A stretch of 64,000 bases of DNA from Chrysogorgia sp. JL179-B06 (lineage: Eukaryota; Cnidaria; Anthozoa; Scleralcyonacea; Chrysogorgiidae), in contig JAYKKM010000498.1 of the NCBI GenBank assembly GCA_035772405.1, forward strand, positions 186,001 to 250,000. The letters run 5' to 3'. Of the stretch, positions 33,598-41,700 are shown piece by piece. Both the position numbers and the translations under genes were made by a program. The notes under the pieces are model-generated. The model was not told the DNA's origin, did not search any database, and saw only the letters and a program-made list of their open reading frames with translations. The stretch's first letter is position 1. Each line of letters starts with the position of its first letter.

Positions 33598-34179
33598 CTA
33601 CAACATTATAAGTCTTTCTAGGTGATAGATAGTTTCTGAAGTGTCTGATAAGTTGAACGAAACACATTTATCTATGAGATCGTTCATCACTTCTTTCACT
33701 ATGACGATGTCATTATGAATATTAGACTTTTTATGTCTAGACATGTTTCTATAACTCACTTCACATCCACACTCGCATACAACACAAGAAGATAGTTGTT
33801 CGTCGATCTTAGCAGCGTTGTCGATACGATAGTCTCTATCATATCCTCTCTTATCGTAGGTTCCATCCTCTTTGAAGTACACTCCAGTCTTCAACGTGTT
33901 CAGCTCCGACCTCATCTCCAACATGTAGTTACTTTCCAGTTGTCTGAGTTCTGGTTTAGTACACTCTAAACTCTCCAACTCAAGGATTCTAAAGCTGTTG
34001 ACACCGACCTCTCTCATCTTTTTGTAGAGTCTCAGGTTTTTGTGTTTTTCACTTTTCGAACAACTTTTGTGCTCTCCAAGTCTTTTTTTAACAGTTCCGA
34101 ACGTACTACCCACATAGATCTCACCATCCAACATGGTGTACAAAACGTAGACACTACCAATTCTCTCACTATCACTCAT
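33598..34179 (-). CDS. GIY-YIG endonuclease with C2H2-like finger
   Basis: The nuclease core reads V-Y-V-L-Y-T (the GIY strand), E-I-Y-V-G-S-T-F-G-T-V-K-K-R-L-G-E-H (YIG strand and catalytic Arg), and E-S-N-Y-M (catalytic Glu). A C-terminal C-V-V-C-E-C-G-C-E-V then H-K-K-S-N-I-H is a zinc-finger-like pair. GIY-YIG nucleases nick or cut DNA and may aid replication or mobility. Start ATG 34179 follows a TATATAAATAAAG motif. After about 33650 another frame runs on with a more protein-like sequence and an acidic tail ending at about 33520, so the annotated end may be a frameshift product. Confidence 0.72.
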   Translation of the reverse strand: MSDSERIGSVYVLYTMLDGEIYVGSTFGTVKKRLGEHKSCSKSEKHKNLRLYKKMREVGVNSFRILELESLECTKPELRQLESNYMLEMRSELNTLKTGVYFKEDGTYDKRGYDRDYRIDNAAKIDEQLSSCVVCECGCEVSYRNMSRHKKSNIHNDIVIVKEVMNDLIDKCVSFNLSDTSETIYHLERLIML

Positions 34180-34218
34180 CTCTACTTTATTTATATACAT
34201 CGTCTCTTTAAACTCGTT

Positions 34219-35370
34219 TCAATTTCGACTTTTACGATACTCGTTCAGTGCCCACACCACGCCAATGACTACAATCCACAGATTTTGAGCTAACCACTGT
34301 AGAGCTCTCGCGCCAGCTTTAATAATAGTGTACACGAAATTAGCGAGACCTACCGCGAACGGACCTAGACTAGCGATAGCGTTCTTTACCGCTTTTGCGA
34401 ACGACAACGTCGCGTTCGCTCCCTTTGTAATAACAGTTCTCGCTCCAACTATAATAGTTGTGATCAACCCCGCGATGGTGATACCTATCGCCGACAGACT
34501 GATTAAATTTTTTTTCAACCATTCTTTCACTCTCTCTAGACGACTCACGTCTTTCTCTTGCTCAGCGTGTGTTTCTTCGATAATCCTTTGTCGTTCAAAA
34601 GCGTCGGCGACCGCGTCTTCATCGAAAGACTTTTGAAAAAATTCCCTAGCGTCAGCTATATCACTGTCTTTAGCTAACTCAAGATTCGCATCGCTTCGTT
34701 CTCGAAACTCATCGATCATGAGTTGGATCGCTCCACGACTACCGACTCTACTCTCTGGTAAGATTGTAGTCGACGGGTTAAGAACACCGTTCACAACACG
34801 TCGGTCCTCCTCACCGAGTCTACTGAGAACATCGTCTGGTAGTATCACTTGGTCTACGACAGAAATCATAGGTAAGTTGGAGGCCGTGTTCGTTTCACTT
34901 ACTGCAGACTCGATGAGTTTCTCGAATTGTGAGACGGCGTTTGAGTTTCTTTTCGCTATGTTTTTCACGTAAGAACCGTTCACGTGATTGAGAACTATCT
35001 TCTCAACAGTAGAGTACCCACCGTTTTTTAGTCTTTCTTTGAAAAAGACTTTACCGTCTCTAACGGTAGTTCTGTTTCTAAGTTCAATAACACTTTCTGA
35101 GAGAGGATTAAGTTTTTGTCCTTCACGAGAGTCTTGTACGTATTTGTTCACTTGTGCAAACACATCATTCGCTACACCATCACCACCAAAACTCGTCTCG
35201 GCTAAAAGAAGGCGGTTAATGTATGTGATCCTCTCAGTAATTAACACGTCGTCGTCAATCAGAAATCTCTGGTTGAGATTGTCAAGAGTTGTGTCCAACT
35301 CTTCGTTATCCAGATTATCGTACTCTGGAAACCTTTCTTCCATCTCAAAATTATCGTCAGCTTCTGCCAT
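34219..35370 (-). CDS. 383-aa membrane protein with three C-terminal segments
   Basis: The N-terminal 280 residues are acidic and helical (F-P-E-Y-D-N-L-D-N-E-E-L-D-T-T-L). Then S-L-S-A-I-G-I-T-I-A-G-L-I-T-T-I-I-V-G, S-L-G-P-F-A-V-G-L-A-N-F-V-Y-T-I-I and N-L-W-I-V-V-I-G-V-V-W-A-L give three likely membrane segments. It belongs to a protein type I associate with this Polinton lineage but cannot name. May insert in a virion or host membrane; role unknown. Confidence 0.6.
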   Translation of the reverse strand: MAEADDNFEMEERFPEYDNLDNEELDTTLDNLNQRFLIDDDVLITERITYINRLLLAETSFGGDGVANDVFAQVNKYVQDSREGQKLNPLSESVIELRNRTTVRDGKVFFKERLKNGGYSTVEKIVLNHVNGSYVKNIAKRNSNAVSQFEKLIESAVSETNTASNLPMISVVDQVILPDDVLSRLGEEDRRVVNGVLNPSTTILPESRVGSRGAIQLMIDEFRERSDANLELAKDSDIADAREFFQKSFDEDAVADAFERQRIIEETHAEQEKDVSRLERVKEWLKKNLISLSAIGITIAGLITTIIVGARTVITKGANATLSFAKAVKNAIASLGPFAVGLANFVYTIIKAGARALQWLAQNLWIVVIGVVWALNEYRKSRN

Positions 35371-35760
35371 TTTATTTGTAGAGTGTTTTTAGAAGTTTTC
35401 AAAAAAAAAAATTAAATTTTTTCCTTAGAGGGACCCCTTCTCTTGTTGCGACCGCTGACCATTACGTATGTGCGCCCGTCGAGGTGAAAACAAAGGAAAC
35501 ACTACGAATTTTTTAGTTTTCTTCTAGTGATAACTTGAGTTATCACTACGTAGATAGTGTTTAGGAGTGTACACTCGTTAGACTACGTTAGGAAACTAGA
35601 CATTAACGACACACTCGTAAAATTTTTGAAAAAGTATATTTTATGTACAAGACTTTTTAAAAAAGTTAGGCCGCCTCTAAAGGTGAGACGACCTGTGTGA
35701 TTCGAGTTAAATGTTTATCTCAACATGAGTGTGGAACTTGTAGACCTCCTTCATCGTCGT
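35371..35760. other. Non-coding 390-bp gap
   Basis: No ORF with good composition on the strand of its neighbours. Holds a hairpin (35525-35548) and AT-rich sequence that may carry the promoter of the 34219-35370 gene. The ACAAATAAA start motif abuts ATG 35370. Confidence 0.4.
35525..35548. terminator. 11-bp palindromic hairpin
   Basis: TAGTGATAACT / AGTTATCACTA with a 2-base loop; stands alone in the gap, about 210 bp downstream of the coiled-coil gene. Confidence 0.4.
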
Positions 35761-36000
35761 TCACTGTCGTTCAGGTCTTTCAAATTGTTGACTCGGAGGT
35801 GACGGGTTTCTTCTTAACCCGTCTTCAAACATGGTTATCCTCCTCTCGTGTTCGGCTAGCTCCGCAGAGGCTGTCGCGAGGTTCTCGTCGCACTCTCTTT
35901 GTCTCTCTTGAAGTCTAGTTCTTCTCAAGACTGAGGTTCTTGCTCTAGTCTCTCGGTATAGGAGCTCTTTCAGTCTATCCCTTGACAGTGGGATGTCCAT
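35761..36000 (-). CDS. 79-aa coiled-coil protein
   Basis: From ATG 36000: MDIPLSRDRLKELLYRETRA, then R-T-S-V-L-R-R-T-R-L-Q-E-R and A-E-L-A-E-H-E-R-R-I-T-M-F-E, heptad-like. The open frame extends further upstream to 36105 but with poor composition. The upstream gap holds a CRE. Moderate evidence only: length, composition and strand agreement. Confidence 0.4.
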   Translation of the reverse strand: MDIPLSRDRLKELLYRETRARTSVLRRTRLQERQRECDENLATASAELAEHERRITMFEDGLRRNPSPPSQQFERPERQ

Positions 36001-36314
36001 GACTGAAGTGGACGCTATCGATCGCGATGGCAACAGTCTAGTAGAGGGGGTCTCTCGTAATGACGTCACGACGCGACCCCTGAGCGGTACATTCCAAATT
36101 GTCAAAGGAAATAAAATAAAAATTATTTTATTTTATTTTGAATTTTTTTTTGAAAATTTCGAAATTCTTTTGACGTTCAGGAATGTGCCGACGACGTCAC
36201 GTGACTTCTTGAGGGTCTTTTTTCGAAAAATTTTTTTACAAAAACTTCTTATACGTTTTAGACGTTATTTTTTATCGCGAATCTTTTTGTAATATACACT
36301 TTTGACACTTTTTC
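36001..36314. promoter_or_regulatory. Internal AT-rich promoter region with CRE
   Basis: Contains a perfect TGACGTCA at 36061-36068 and CACGTGAC near 36198-36205 in 314 bp without other genes. Placed right for promoters of the leftward genes. Confidence 0.4.
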
Positions 36315-37412
36315 TCACAAATTTTCCATATCACTCTCAGGAATCCATGAGTTATGTTTTGCAGCATAACCAGCCCACTTGACCAAGACCATCTTTTTCT
36401 TATTAACTACTTTTCTTTTCAAAACTTTTTCGACACGGTACGTGGCGTCGTCTGTTTTCTCTACGGCGGACATCTCTTCTTCGTAGAACGTCCCAATAAC
36501 GTCTTCCCCACTCTCATCGCTAAGAACGTAGACATTCGGGTCTCCACGAACTATTTTACTTACGGAAAAGATTTCCTCAGTGAAATTTGCTTCATAACCT
36601 TTTGTGAATATACTTTTGTATTTACTTATTCTTACTTTTTGTTCAAGTTTATATTTTGGTCGTGGAAATTCACCAACTTCACTACCGAAAAGTGTCATCC
36701 ATACCTGACTCTCATTAGTCTTATTGACGTCTACTGGTTTCATGAGAATACTACTATGCTTCGTGTGGTTATAACTCTCAACAAGATCGTCTAGAACGTC
36801 TATCCACTTGTACGTTCCCTTACTGTAGAAATATTTCCACATACTTGTCTTCAGGGTTCTGTTGAATCTCTCAACCACAGCCGCTTTCTTATCAGAGTTC
36901 GTGGAGAAATACTCTATGTCATGTTCACTTAATAAGTTTTTAACACCTACATTGTAAAATTCTAATCCTTCATCGAACTGTGCAAATTTTGGATACATTT
37001 CAAATCTTTCATGAAACTGTCGTAGTAATTCGTCTACGGCTTTCGTCATGTTTTTCGTATCTTTTCGATACACAGGGATAGCAAAAGCGTAACGACTAAG
37101 AATCTCAACACATGTGAGTATCCAATAGTAACCGTTATTTTTGTTTTTGTATTTTCCCATATCAACAAGATCAAGTTGAATTTGTTCACCAAGGTATGAG
37201 ACCCATGTTTTTCGGAATTTGTGTCGTCTCACTATAGACTTGTATCGTGTGAAAGTGTCTTGGGTTTTCAACCATTCTTTCACAGACTTTCTACTTACAC
37301 TCAAACCTTCTTCTAATGCTTTTTGATATAGTCTTTCCATACTTTGATAACCAGTCACAGGGTTATAATACAAATCTCTTAGACTCTGTTCTGTTACAAC
37401 ACTTCTATCCAT
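36315..37412 (-). CDS. E2 RVE integrase with C-terminal chromodomain
   Basis: 365 aa from ATG 37412. D,D,E catalytic residues: I-Q-L-D-L-V-D-M (about 86), A-Q-F-D-E-G-L-E-F (about 154), A-A-V-V-E-R-F-N-R-T (about 190). The C-terminal 50 residues carry a chromodomain: Y-R-V-E-K-V-L-K-R-K-V then V-K-W-A-G-Y-A-A-K-H-N-S-W-I-P-E. Chromodomains read methylated H3 tails and can steer integration. The start overlaps the end of the penton gene by 8 bp; they are on one strand. Intact. Confidence 0.85.
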   Translation of the reverse strand: MDRSVVTEQSLRDLYYNPVTGYQSMERLYQKALEEGLSVSRKSVKEWLKTQDTFTRYKSIVRRHKFRKTWVSYLGEQIQLDLVDMGKYKNKNNGYYWILTCVEILSRYAFAIPVYRKDTKNMTKAVDELLRQFHERFEMYPKFAQFDEGLEFYNVGVKNLLSEHDIEYFSTNSDKKAAVVERFNRTLKTSMWKYFYSKGTYKWIDVLDDLVESYNHTKHSSILMKPVDVNKTNESQVWMTLFGSEVGEFPRPKYKLEQKVRISKYKSIFTKGYEANFTEEIFSVSKIVRGDPNVYVLSDESGEDVIGTFYEEEMSAVEKTDDATYRVEKVLKRKVVNKKKMVLVKWAGYAAKHNSWIPESDMENL

Positions 37413-38082
37413 ACTTTTTATTGGAAAGTATATTAATGTCAATCAAAACACTCCCTACCTGATCTATACCGCTCACATTCGTCTTGGTATGAAAAGACAA
37501 GTTATTGTACGTCCCGTTACGAGTGGAAACACTAGACTCGACCGTTGGAAAATGTAATACACTGCCACTGAGTGTAGACTCTGATGTGATAGGGAGAACT
37601 GCGATAACGCTACTTTGTTTACCAGACACATCTATAGTCTTGTCTACAAGAGTGTCACAATGAATCTCTACAAATCTTAGACCTCTGTTGATATCTATCC
37701 TACCAGGACTAACCTCCTCTCCTTTTGGTATTAGAGTTTCTGCTGGGAAACCAAGTAACTCTCCAAACTTGTATAATTTGATAGGATGTTCTGTTTTTAG
37801 TGTGCATGTGTGGTCGTGCACGTTGTGTGAGATTGTTAGTTTTGTAGTGTCGTTGTCTACAAAATACTTTGCAAGACTCTCGAATGACCAATATCCGGTG
37901 GGTAGTGTAATCTTTTGTGAGTTGTACTGAATAACATCGTTGTAGCCTTTAATCACATTCTTATAATCCCAAAACACACTCGCCGACTTTACAACGAGAG
38001 TTGAACACGTTGGGAGTACTAAACTCCTGTCCAACATGACTGTTTTCTTACCACTCTCGATAAACACTGATAGTCTCTTCAT
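37405..38082 (-). CDS. Penton-like minor capsid protein of E2
   Basis: 225 aa from ATG 38082. Shares plan with the E1 protein at 7051: a strand-rich start, I-T-L-P-T-G-Y-W-S-F-E-S-L-A-K-Y-F (about 58-74), then L-Y-K-F-G-E-L-L-G-F-P (about 102-112), and V-E-I-H-C-D-T-L. That G-Y/x-S-L plus 'L-G-F/L' pairing is characteristic of Polinton pentons. The start codon lies only 11 bp from the divergent start of the next gene. Confidence 0.7.
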   Translation of the reverse strand: MKRLSVFIESGKKTVMLDRSLVLPTCSTLVVKSASVFWDYKNVIKGYNDVIQYNSQKITLPTGYWSFESLAKYFVDNDTTKLTISHNVHDHTCTLKTEHPIKLYKFGELLGFPAETLIPKGEEVSPGRIDINRGLRFVEIHCDTLVDKTIDVSGKQSSVIAVLPITSESTLSGSVLHFPTVESSVSTRNGTYNNLSFHTKTNVSGIDQVGSVLIDINILSNKKYG

Positions 38083-38093
38083 TTTATTTATAA
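38083..38093. promoter_or_regulatory. 11-bp bidirectional spacer between divergent start codons
   Basis: TTTATTTATAA separates ATG 38082 (minus) and ATG 38094 (plus). There is no room for leaders or a normal promoter, so control elements must lie in coding sequence or the motif itself is enough, like the TAAAT(G) of poxvirus late promoters. Confidence 0.55.
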
Positions 38094-39470
38094 ATGATAC
38101 GAGCATACTACGGTGAGAACTACGACAAAGCAATTAAAAATTCTAAGATTACAATTCAAAAGGTGAAGTCAGATCTTTTGAAAAAATATCCATACATCAC
38201 GATGAGTAAGTTTGAGTTCGACCCAGTTCAAACACAACAAGGTGACGTGACGAGAGTAGATGTATATTTTCGAAATAGTGACATACTCTCGACTGACATT
38301 ACCAGCACCACATTCAAGAACGACCAAAGTATGTGGAAATGGTTACACAACAATACACCTTTCCCGAGAATATGGAATAGTGGTGGTACAGTACAAAAAC
38401 TCTTGCATACGGAAAGAGCCGGCACGTCTAACGTGACCTATCCACCGTACATACTCAACTATCAAGTCAACGACTTCAACGTCTACGTGGACGATAAGAA
38501 TTACTTTAGCTCTAACCTACCCAAGATAGTGATAGATACGAAAAAGTACTATCAGGATGGACCAGAGGGAAGTATGATCAGTACAGTGTGGACTTTGTCC
38601 AAGAGTTATTATCAAGCTATTGTTGCAATGTACACAGCTACATACAGGTCAGGAGTTTCACTACAAAACTTAACACCGAACGCAGACATTCCAAAACAAA
38701 TTACAAGTCTGATGCGTTTCCACGTGTATTTTACTATGAGAAGAGTAATGTTCCGTCTTGACAAGTCTAGTGTTGACATCGCTAACATTCTCAGATTGTA
38801 TGTACCAGATTACAGAATTTTAAGAGATCATCTCCCTCTAGGTGGTAATTGGGTAAGTATTATCAAAGACTTACAAGGAGATTATAAACGGTACTGTCCA
38901 AGAGTTAGCAATGGGATCACAGAGTTAGGACAGGAACTTCTGAACCAATCGATAGAAGTCTACGTCTATGCGTTACTCGGTGCACAGGCAAAATCTAAAC
39001 AAAGTATTGTAGGTGATCGTGCAAGTGCACGTGAAGTTCAACAAGTGTTTAGAGATATTGTTGAGAATGCAGTCGTACAATATTCACCGAGTGAATGGAT
39101 TAATTTAATGAATAGAGCTATTAAAGACACGAATGTGAAATTAGATATGGCAGTCACTCCAAACACATGGCTAATACCACGAAGTATGGTTTTGCTAAAA
39201 ACACCTATTCCAGTATATAATAACTTACTGAGAGAGTCGTCAGAGACGAACATGGTGTTTGGATATAATAGTGAACTTAACTTTAAAAATATAGTGAAGA
39301 GACCAAAAACACACTCTAATGGAGGGGAACACTTGGAAACACTAGACACTGTGAAAAAGACACCGTCTCCTACAACTACACCTACCGAATCCTCTACGTC
39401 CTCTGTTAGCTCGTTGTTTCCCATATCGTTGATACTGATGGGAGTGGTGGTAAGTAAGTTTGTACTGTAG
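38094..39470 (+). CDS. 458-aa unknown protein with C-terminal membrane anchor
   Basis: No signal peptide. Long strand- and helix-mixed ectodomain-like part (Y-P-Y-I-T-M-S-K-F-E-F-D-P, L-N-Y-Q-V-N-D-F-N-V-Y-V-D-D), then a Ser/Thr/Pro linker (S-P-T-T-T-P-T-E-S-S-T-S-S) and a C-terminal hydrophobic anchor (F-P-I-S-L-I-L-M-G-V-V-V-S-K-F-V-L). The layout of globular domain, flexible stalk and tail anchor suggests a virion surface or membrane-bound protein. No family named. Frame intact. Confidence 0.6.
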   Translation: MIRAYYGENYDKAIKNSKITIQKVKSDLLKKYPYITMSKFEFDPVQTQQGDVTRVDVYFRNSDILSTDITSTTFKNDQSMWKWLHNNTPFPRIWNSGGTVQKLLHTERAGTSNVTYPPYILNYQVNDFNVYVDDKNYFSSNLPKIVIDTKKYYQDGPEGSMISTVWTLSKSYYQAIVAMYTATYRSGVSLQNLTPNADIPKQITSLMRFHVYFTMRRVMFRLDKSSVDIANILRLYVPDYRILRDHLPLGGNWVSIIKDLQGDYKRYCPRVSNGITELGQELLNQSIEVYVYALLGAQAKSKQSIVGDRASAREVQQVFRDIVENAVVQYSPSEWINLMNRAIKDTNVKLDMAVTPNTWLIPRSMVLLKTPIPVYNNLLRESSETNMVFGYNSELNFKNIVKRPKTHSNGGEHLETLDTVKKTPSPTTTPTESSTSSVSSLFPISLILMGVVVSKFVL

Positions 39471-39475
39471 AATAA

Positions 39476-40250
39476 ATGAGTTTGTACCTTGGATACGACA
39501 AAGATAGTGTTGAAGTAGAGAAAAAACTACCATACAAGACTATTTTTAATATCAACATGTCTAATGCAGTGATCACACCTCATACGGGTAGATCAAGAAT
39601 TACAAGAATCAAAGATGGAGATTCTTACCTTCATCAAACCGTCTACGGTAAAAGTCCTTCACTGGGTGATGGTTTCGTTAGAAACCTGAGATCTGCTAGA
39701 ATGCTTTTCGAGTGTCCTAGACTCATTACAATCAACGTGTCTATCTTCGTGGTGTTCAAACTACTCTCAGAACCGACTTCAAGTGGTTGGTCATATATCA
39801 TTGGTAATGACAATGGGAGTTACGATAAATTCATCGCGTATAACAACTCTGATCCCAACGATAAGATCTCATTCGGTGGTGGATGGCCTGTTGGAGAGTA
39901 TAACTGTGAAGTTCCACCAAGTGTCAATAGGTTGGAGAAACATTTAATATCATGTCACTGGTTAATGAACGGAAGTCATATTCGTCTGAATGATATAAAA
40001 TCTTCAAACAGTGACTTCACGGCAAACCAGAAAGCAAATGGAGCTACGTTTGGTTCGATCTTTTTCAATGAACGGTTCTCCACGCAGTGACTCTGCATCA
40101 AAGTTTAGTTTAGTCTTCTCCAAGGCGTCGTTACTCAACAAACCCGTCTCGGGTGAGATATACGGGATGAGGATTGTGAGTGGTTTCATAGATTCAGCCG
40201 ACATCTCAAAGTTAAATAAGAGTATGATGTTAGAGTATAACATAGTGTAA
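39476..40250 (+). pseudogene. Concanavalin/LamG-like protein, frameshifted near 40061
   Basis: The first frame (39476-40090) has a jelly-roll lectin pattern: I-T-I-N-V-S-I-F-V-V-F-K-L, W-S-Y-I-I-G-N-D-N-G, I-S-C-H-W-L-M-N-G-S. It then drifts off. The next frame (from about 40065 to 40250) supplies the fitting end: G-E-I-Y-G-M-R-I-V-S-G-F, then L-N-K-S-M-M-L-E-Y-N-I. The switch lies at the T5 run (40061-40065), so one base is probably extra or missing. The family binds glycans or proteins; a host-attachment role is inference. Ends before a hairpin. Confidence 0.6.
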
Positions 40251-40252
40251 GC

Positions 40253-40281
40253 TTTTTTGTAATCGTTCTGGTTACAAAAAA
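40253..40281. terminator. Hairpin between convergent genes
   Basis: 12-bp stem TTTTTTGTAATC / GGTTACAAAAAA (one G-U) around GTTCT, just past the stop of the lectin-fold gene and 30 bp past that of the late-domain gene. Confidence 0.5.
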
Positions 40282-40311
40282 AAAACATAAGCTCTGGATA
40301 CAGGGGATGCT

Positions 40312-40689
40312 CTACGCTTCCAAATTTGGATACAGAGGTGGTGCAGTTGGTTCACCCATCGAAGCTTTAATTTTATCAACGAAGATCCTCTCACCAGTCT
40401 CTTTGTCTGTCTTTTTAATAATCTTGTTGTTAGTTTTCACAGTCTTGAATCTTTTCGTCGTGTGTTTTATTCCCTCCGATCCTGATAAGATTGCTGCTGC
40501 ACCAAGAGCGATAGCTCCCGTTATTGGATTTGGAATCAAGATAGTTGTGACTACCCCGCCGACGAGCACAATTGTGGTCACAATCACTTTCAAAATAGCT
40601 TTCACTTTGAGACGTAACATTTTCTTCTTTGAACTCCGCAAATCTTTCTTCACCGTAAGACTTAACTCTTCTAAGTTTTGACTGAACAT
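40312..40689 (-). CDS. Membrane protein with triple late-domain motif
   Basis: 125 aa. Basic N-terminus, then I-L-K-V-I-V-T-T-I-V-L-V-G-G-V-V-T-T-I-L-I (about 32-52) as a membrane segment, possibly a second (I-T-G-A-I-A-L-G-A-A-A-I-L), a basic middle, and a C-terminus G-E-P-T-A-P-P-L-Y-P-N-L-E-A. The tail holds P-T-A-P (TSG101), P-P-x-Y (NEDD4) and Y-P-x-L (ALIX) motifs overlapping in ten residues. These are the ESCRT-recruiting late domains of enveloped viruses. Coding of the tail was checked base by base. Suggests ESCRT-dependent budding or trafficking. Confidence 0.7.
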   Translation of the reverse strand: MFSQNLEELSLTVKKDLRSSKKKMLRLKVKAILKVIVTTIVLVGGVVTTILIPNPITGAIALGAAAILSGSEGIKHTTKRFKTVKTNNKIIKKTDKETGERIFVDKIKASMGEPTAPPLYPNLEA

Positions 40690-40712
40690 TCTTTATTATG
40701 AACGAGAAAAAA

Positions 40713-40738
40713 TTTTGTAATGACTATTCATTACAAAA
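40713..40738. terminator. Hairpin between same-strand genes
   Basis: 11-bp stem TTTTGTAATGA / TCATTACAAAA around CTAT, between the start of the late-domain gene and the stop of the 40758 gene. Confidence 0.5.
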
Positions 40739-40757
40739 AACACATCTAAATTAACTC

Positions 40758-40976
40758 TCACTTGAAAGGATCGTCAGGAACAAACCCTTTTTGTTGTGCA
40801 AAAAGGCTGTTTTCAGCACTCACTGCGACCGCGAGTTTCAATGTTCCAACAAGATTACTTGGTGTACCAAGTGACTCTCCAAAAACTTTCTTTGCCGCCA
40901 TACTAATACCAACTCCAGCTATGACGTAGAGTAAAGTATCGTACACCTCGTTCATGATTACTTTTTGACTTGTCAT
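40758..40976 (-). CDS. 72-aa small membrane protein
   Basis: From ATG 40976, preceded by ACTATAATAAAAG. M-T-S-Q-K-V-I-M-N-E-V-Y then L-L-Y-V-I-A-G-V-G-I-S-M-A-A (membrane segment), then K-L-A-V-A-V-S-A and a polar tail. The open frame reaches 41216 but the upstream part overlaps the next gene and has poor composition. One of a run of four short membrane or helical genes in 40-42 kb. Confidence 0.6.
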   Translation of the reverse strand: MTSQKVIMNEVYDTLLYVIAGVGISMAAKKVFGESLGTPSNLVGTLKLAVAVSAENSLFAQQKGFVPDDPFK

Positions 40977-40995
40977 TCTTTTATTATAGTGTTTT

Positions 40996-41325
40996 TTAGT
41001 CAAAAGTCTCGAGGGCAGAGGTAACAGGTGTGATAGGTGTCGTTGATGACGGTGGTGTGGACTTGTCTTGAGATTCGTCTTGAGACTTGTTTTGTTTGTA
41101 TGCAAAGTATAGTGCACCAACACCTGCGATAGCACCAATCGCTCCAATAGCGTGCTCAAAACTAAAATCGCTTTCACTTCGTTCACTACATCGCTCTCCC
41201 TCTTCAAATCTCTCACGAGCTTTTCTCTCTTTTGGCTCTTTACTAATTACAGCAAGTCTTTTCCCAGAGGCTACTCGTCGTGGATCTTTTATCTTCTCAG
41301 GTTTATTGTTCGTTATGGTTTCCAT
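40996..41325 (-). CDS. 109-aa membrane protein
   Basis: Charged basic N-terminal 50 residues, a glycine-rich membrane segment A-I-G-A-I-G-A-I-A-G-V-G-A-L-Y-F (about 60-75), then a Ser/Thr/Pro-rich tail (S-T-P-P-S-S-T-T-P-I-T-P-V-T-S). Start motif ACTATAGATAAAG abuts ATG 41325. Located next to the minisatellite. Function unknown. Confidence 0.6.
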   Translation of the reverse strand: METITNNKPEKIKDPRRVASGKRLAVISKEPKERKARERFEEGERCSERSESDFSFEHAIGAIGAIAGVGALYFAYKQNKSQDESQDKSTPPSSTTPITPVTSALETFD

Positions 41326-41336
41326 CTTTATCTATA

Positions 41337-41700
41337 GTTCTAGTCAAATCTAGTCAAATCTAGTCAAACTCTAGTCAAAAGCTAGTCACACACATGTCAA
41401 AGCTAGTCAAACTCTAGTCAAAAGCTAGTCACACACATGTCAAAGCTAGTCAAACTCTAGTCAAAAGCTAGTCACACACATGTCAAAGCTAGTCAAATTC
41501 TAGTCAAAAGCTAGTCACACACATGTCAAAAGCTAGTCACACTCTAGTCAAAAGCTAGTCACACACATGTCAAAGCTAGTCAAACTCTAGTCAAAAGCTA
41601 GTCACACACATGTCAAAGCTAGTCAAATTCTAGTCAAAAGCTAGTCACACACATGTCAAAAGCTAGTCACACTCTAGTCAAAAGCTAGTCAGAACCTAGT
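41337..41700. repeat. 43-bp minisatellite built from CTAGTCA words
   Basis: About eight copies of a 43-bp unit that combines CTAGTCAAAC, TCTAGTCAAA, AGCTAGTCAC and ACACATGTCAAAG. The 7-mer CTAGTCA occurs more than 20 times. It fills the only large gap in the gene-dense right half of E2 and includes the stop codon of the 41685 gene (TAG of CTAGTCA). Could be an origin, enhancer or protein-binding array. Confidence 0.85.

Noticed and set aside
34328..35392. Plus-strand open frames opposite the 383-aa E2 gene
   Set aside because: Antisense shadows with Ser/Arg-rich composition; the minus-strand protein has coherent structure.
41337..41700. Repeat array as CRISPR
   Set aside because: Units are contiguous and degenerate with no unique spacers, in a metazoan-type context and with no cas genes.
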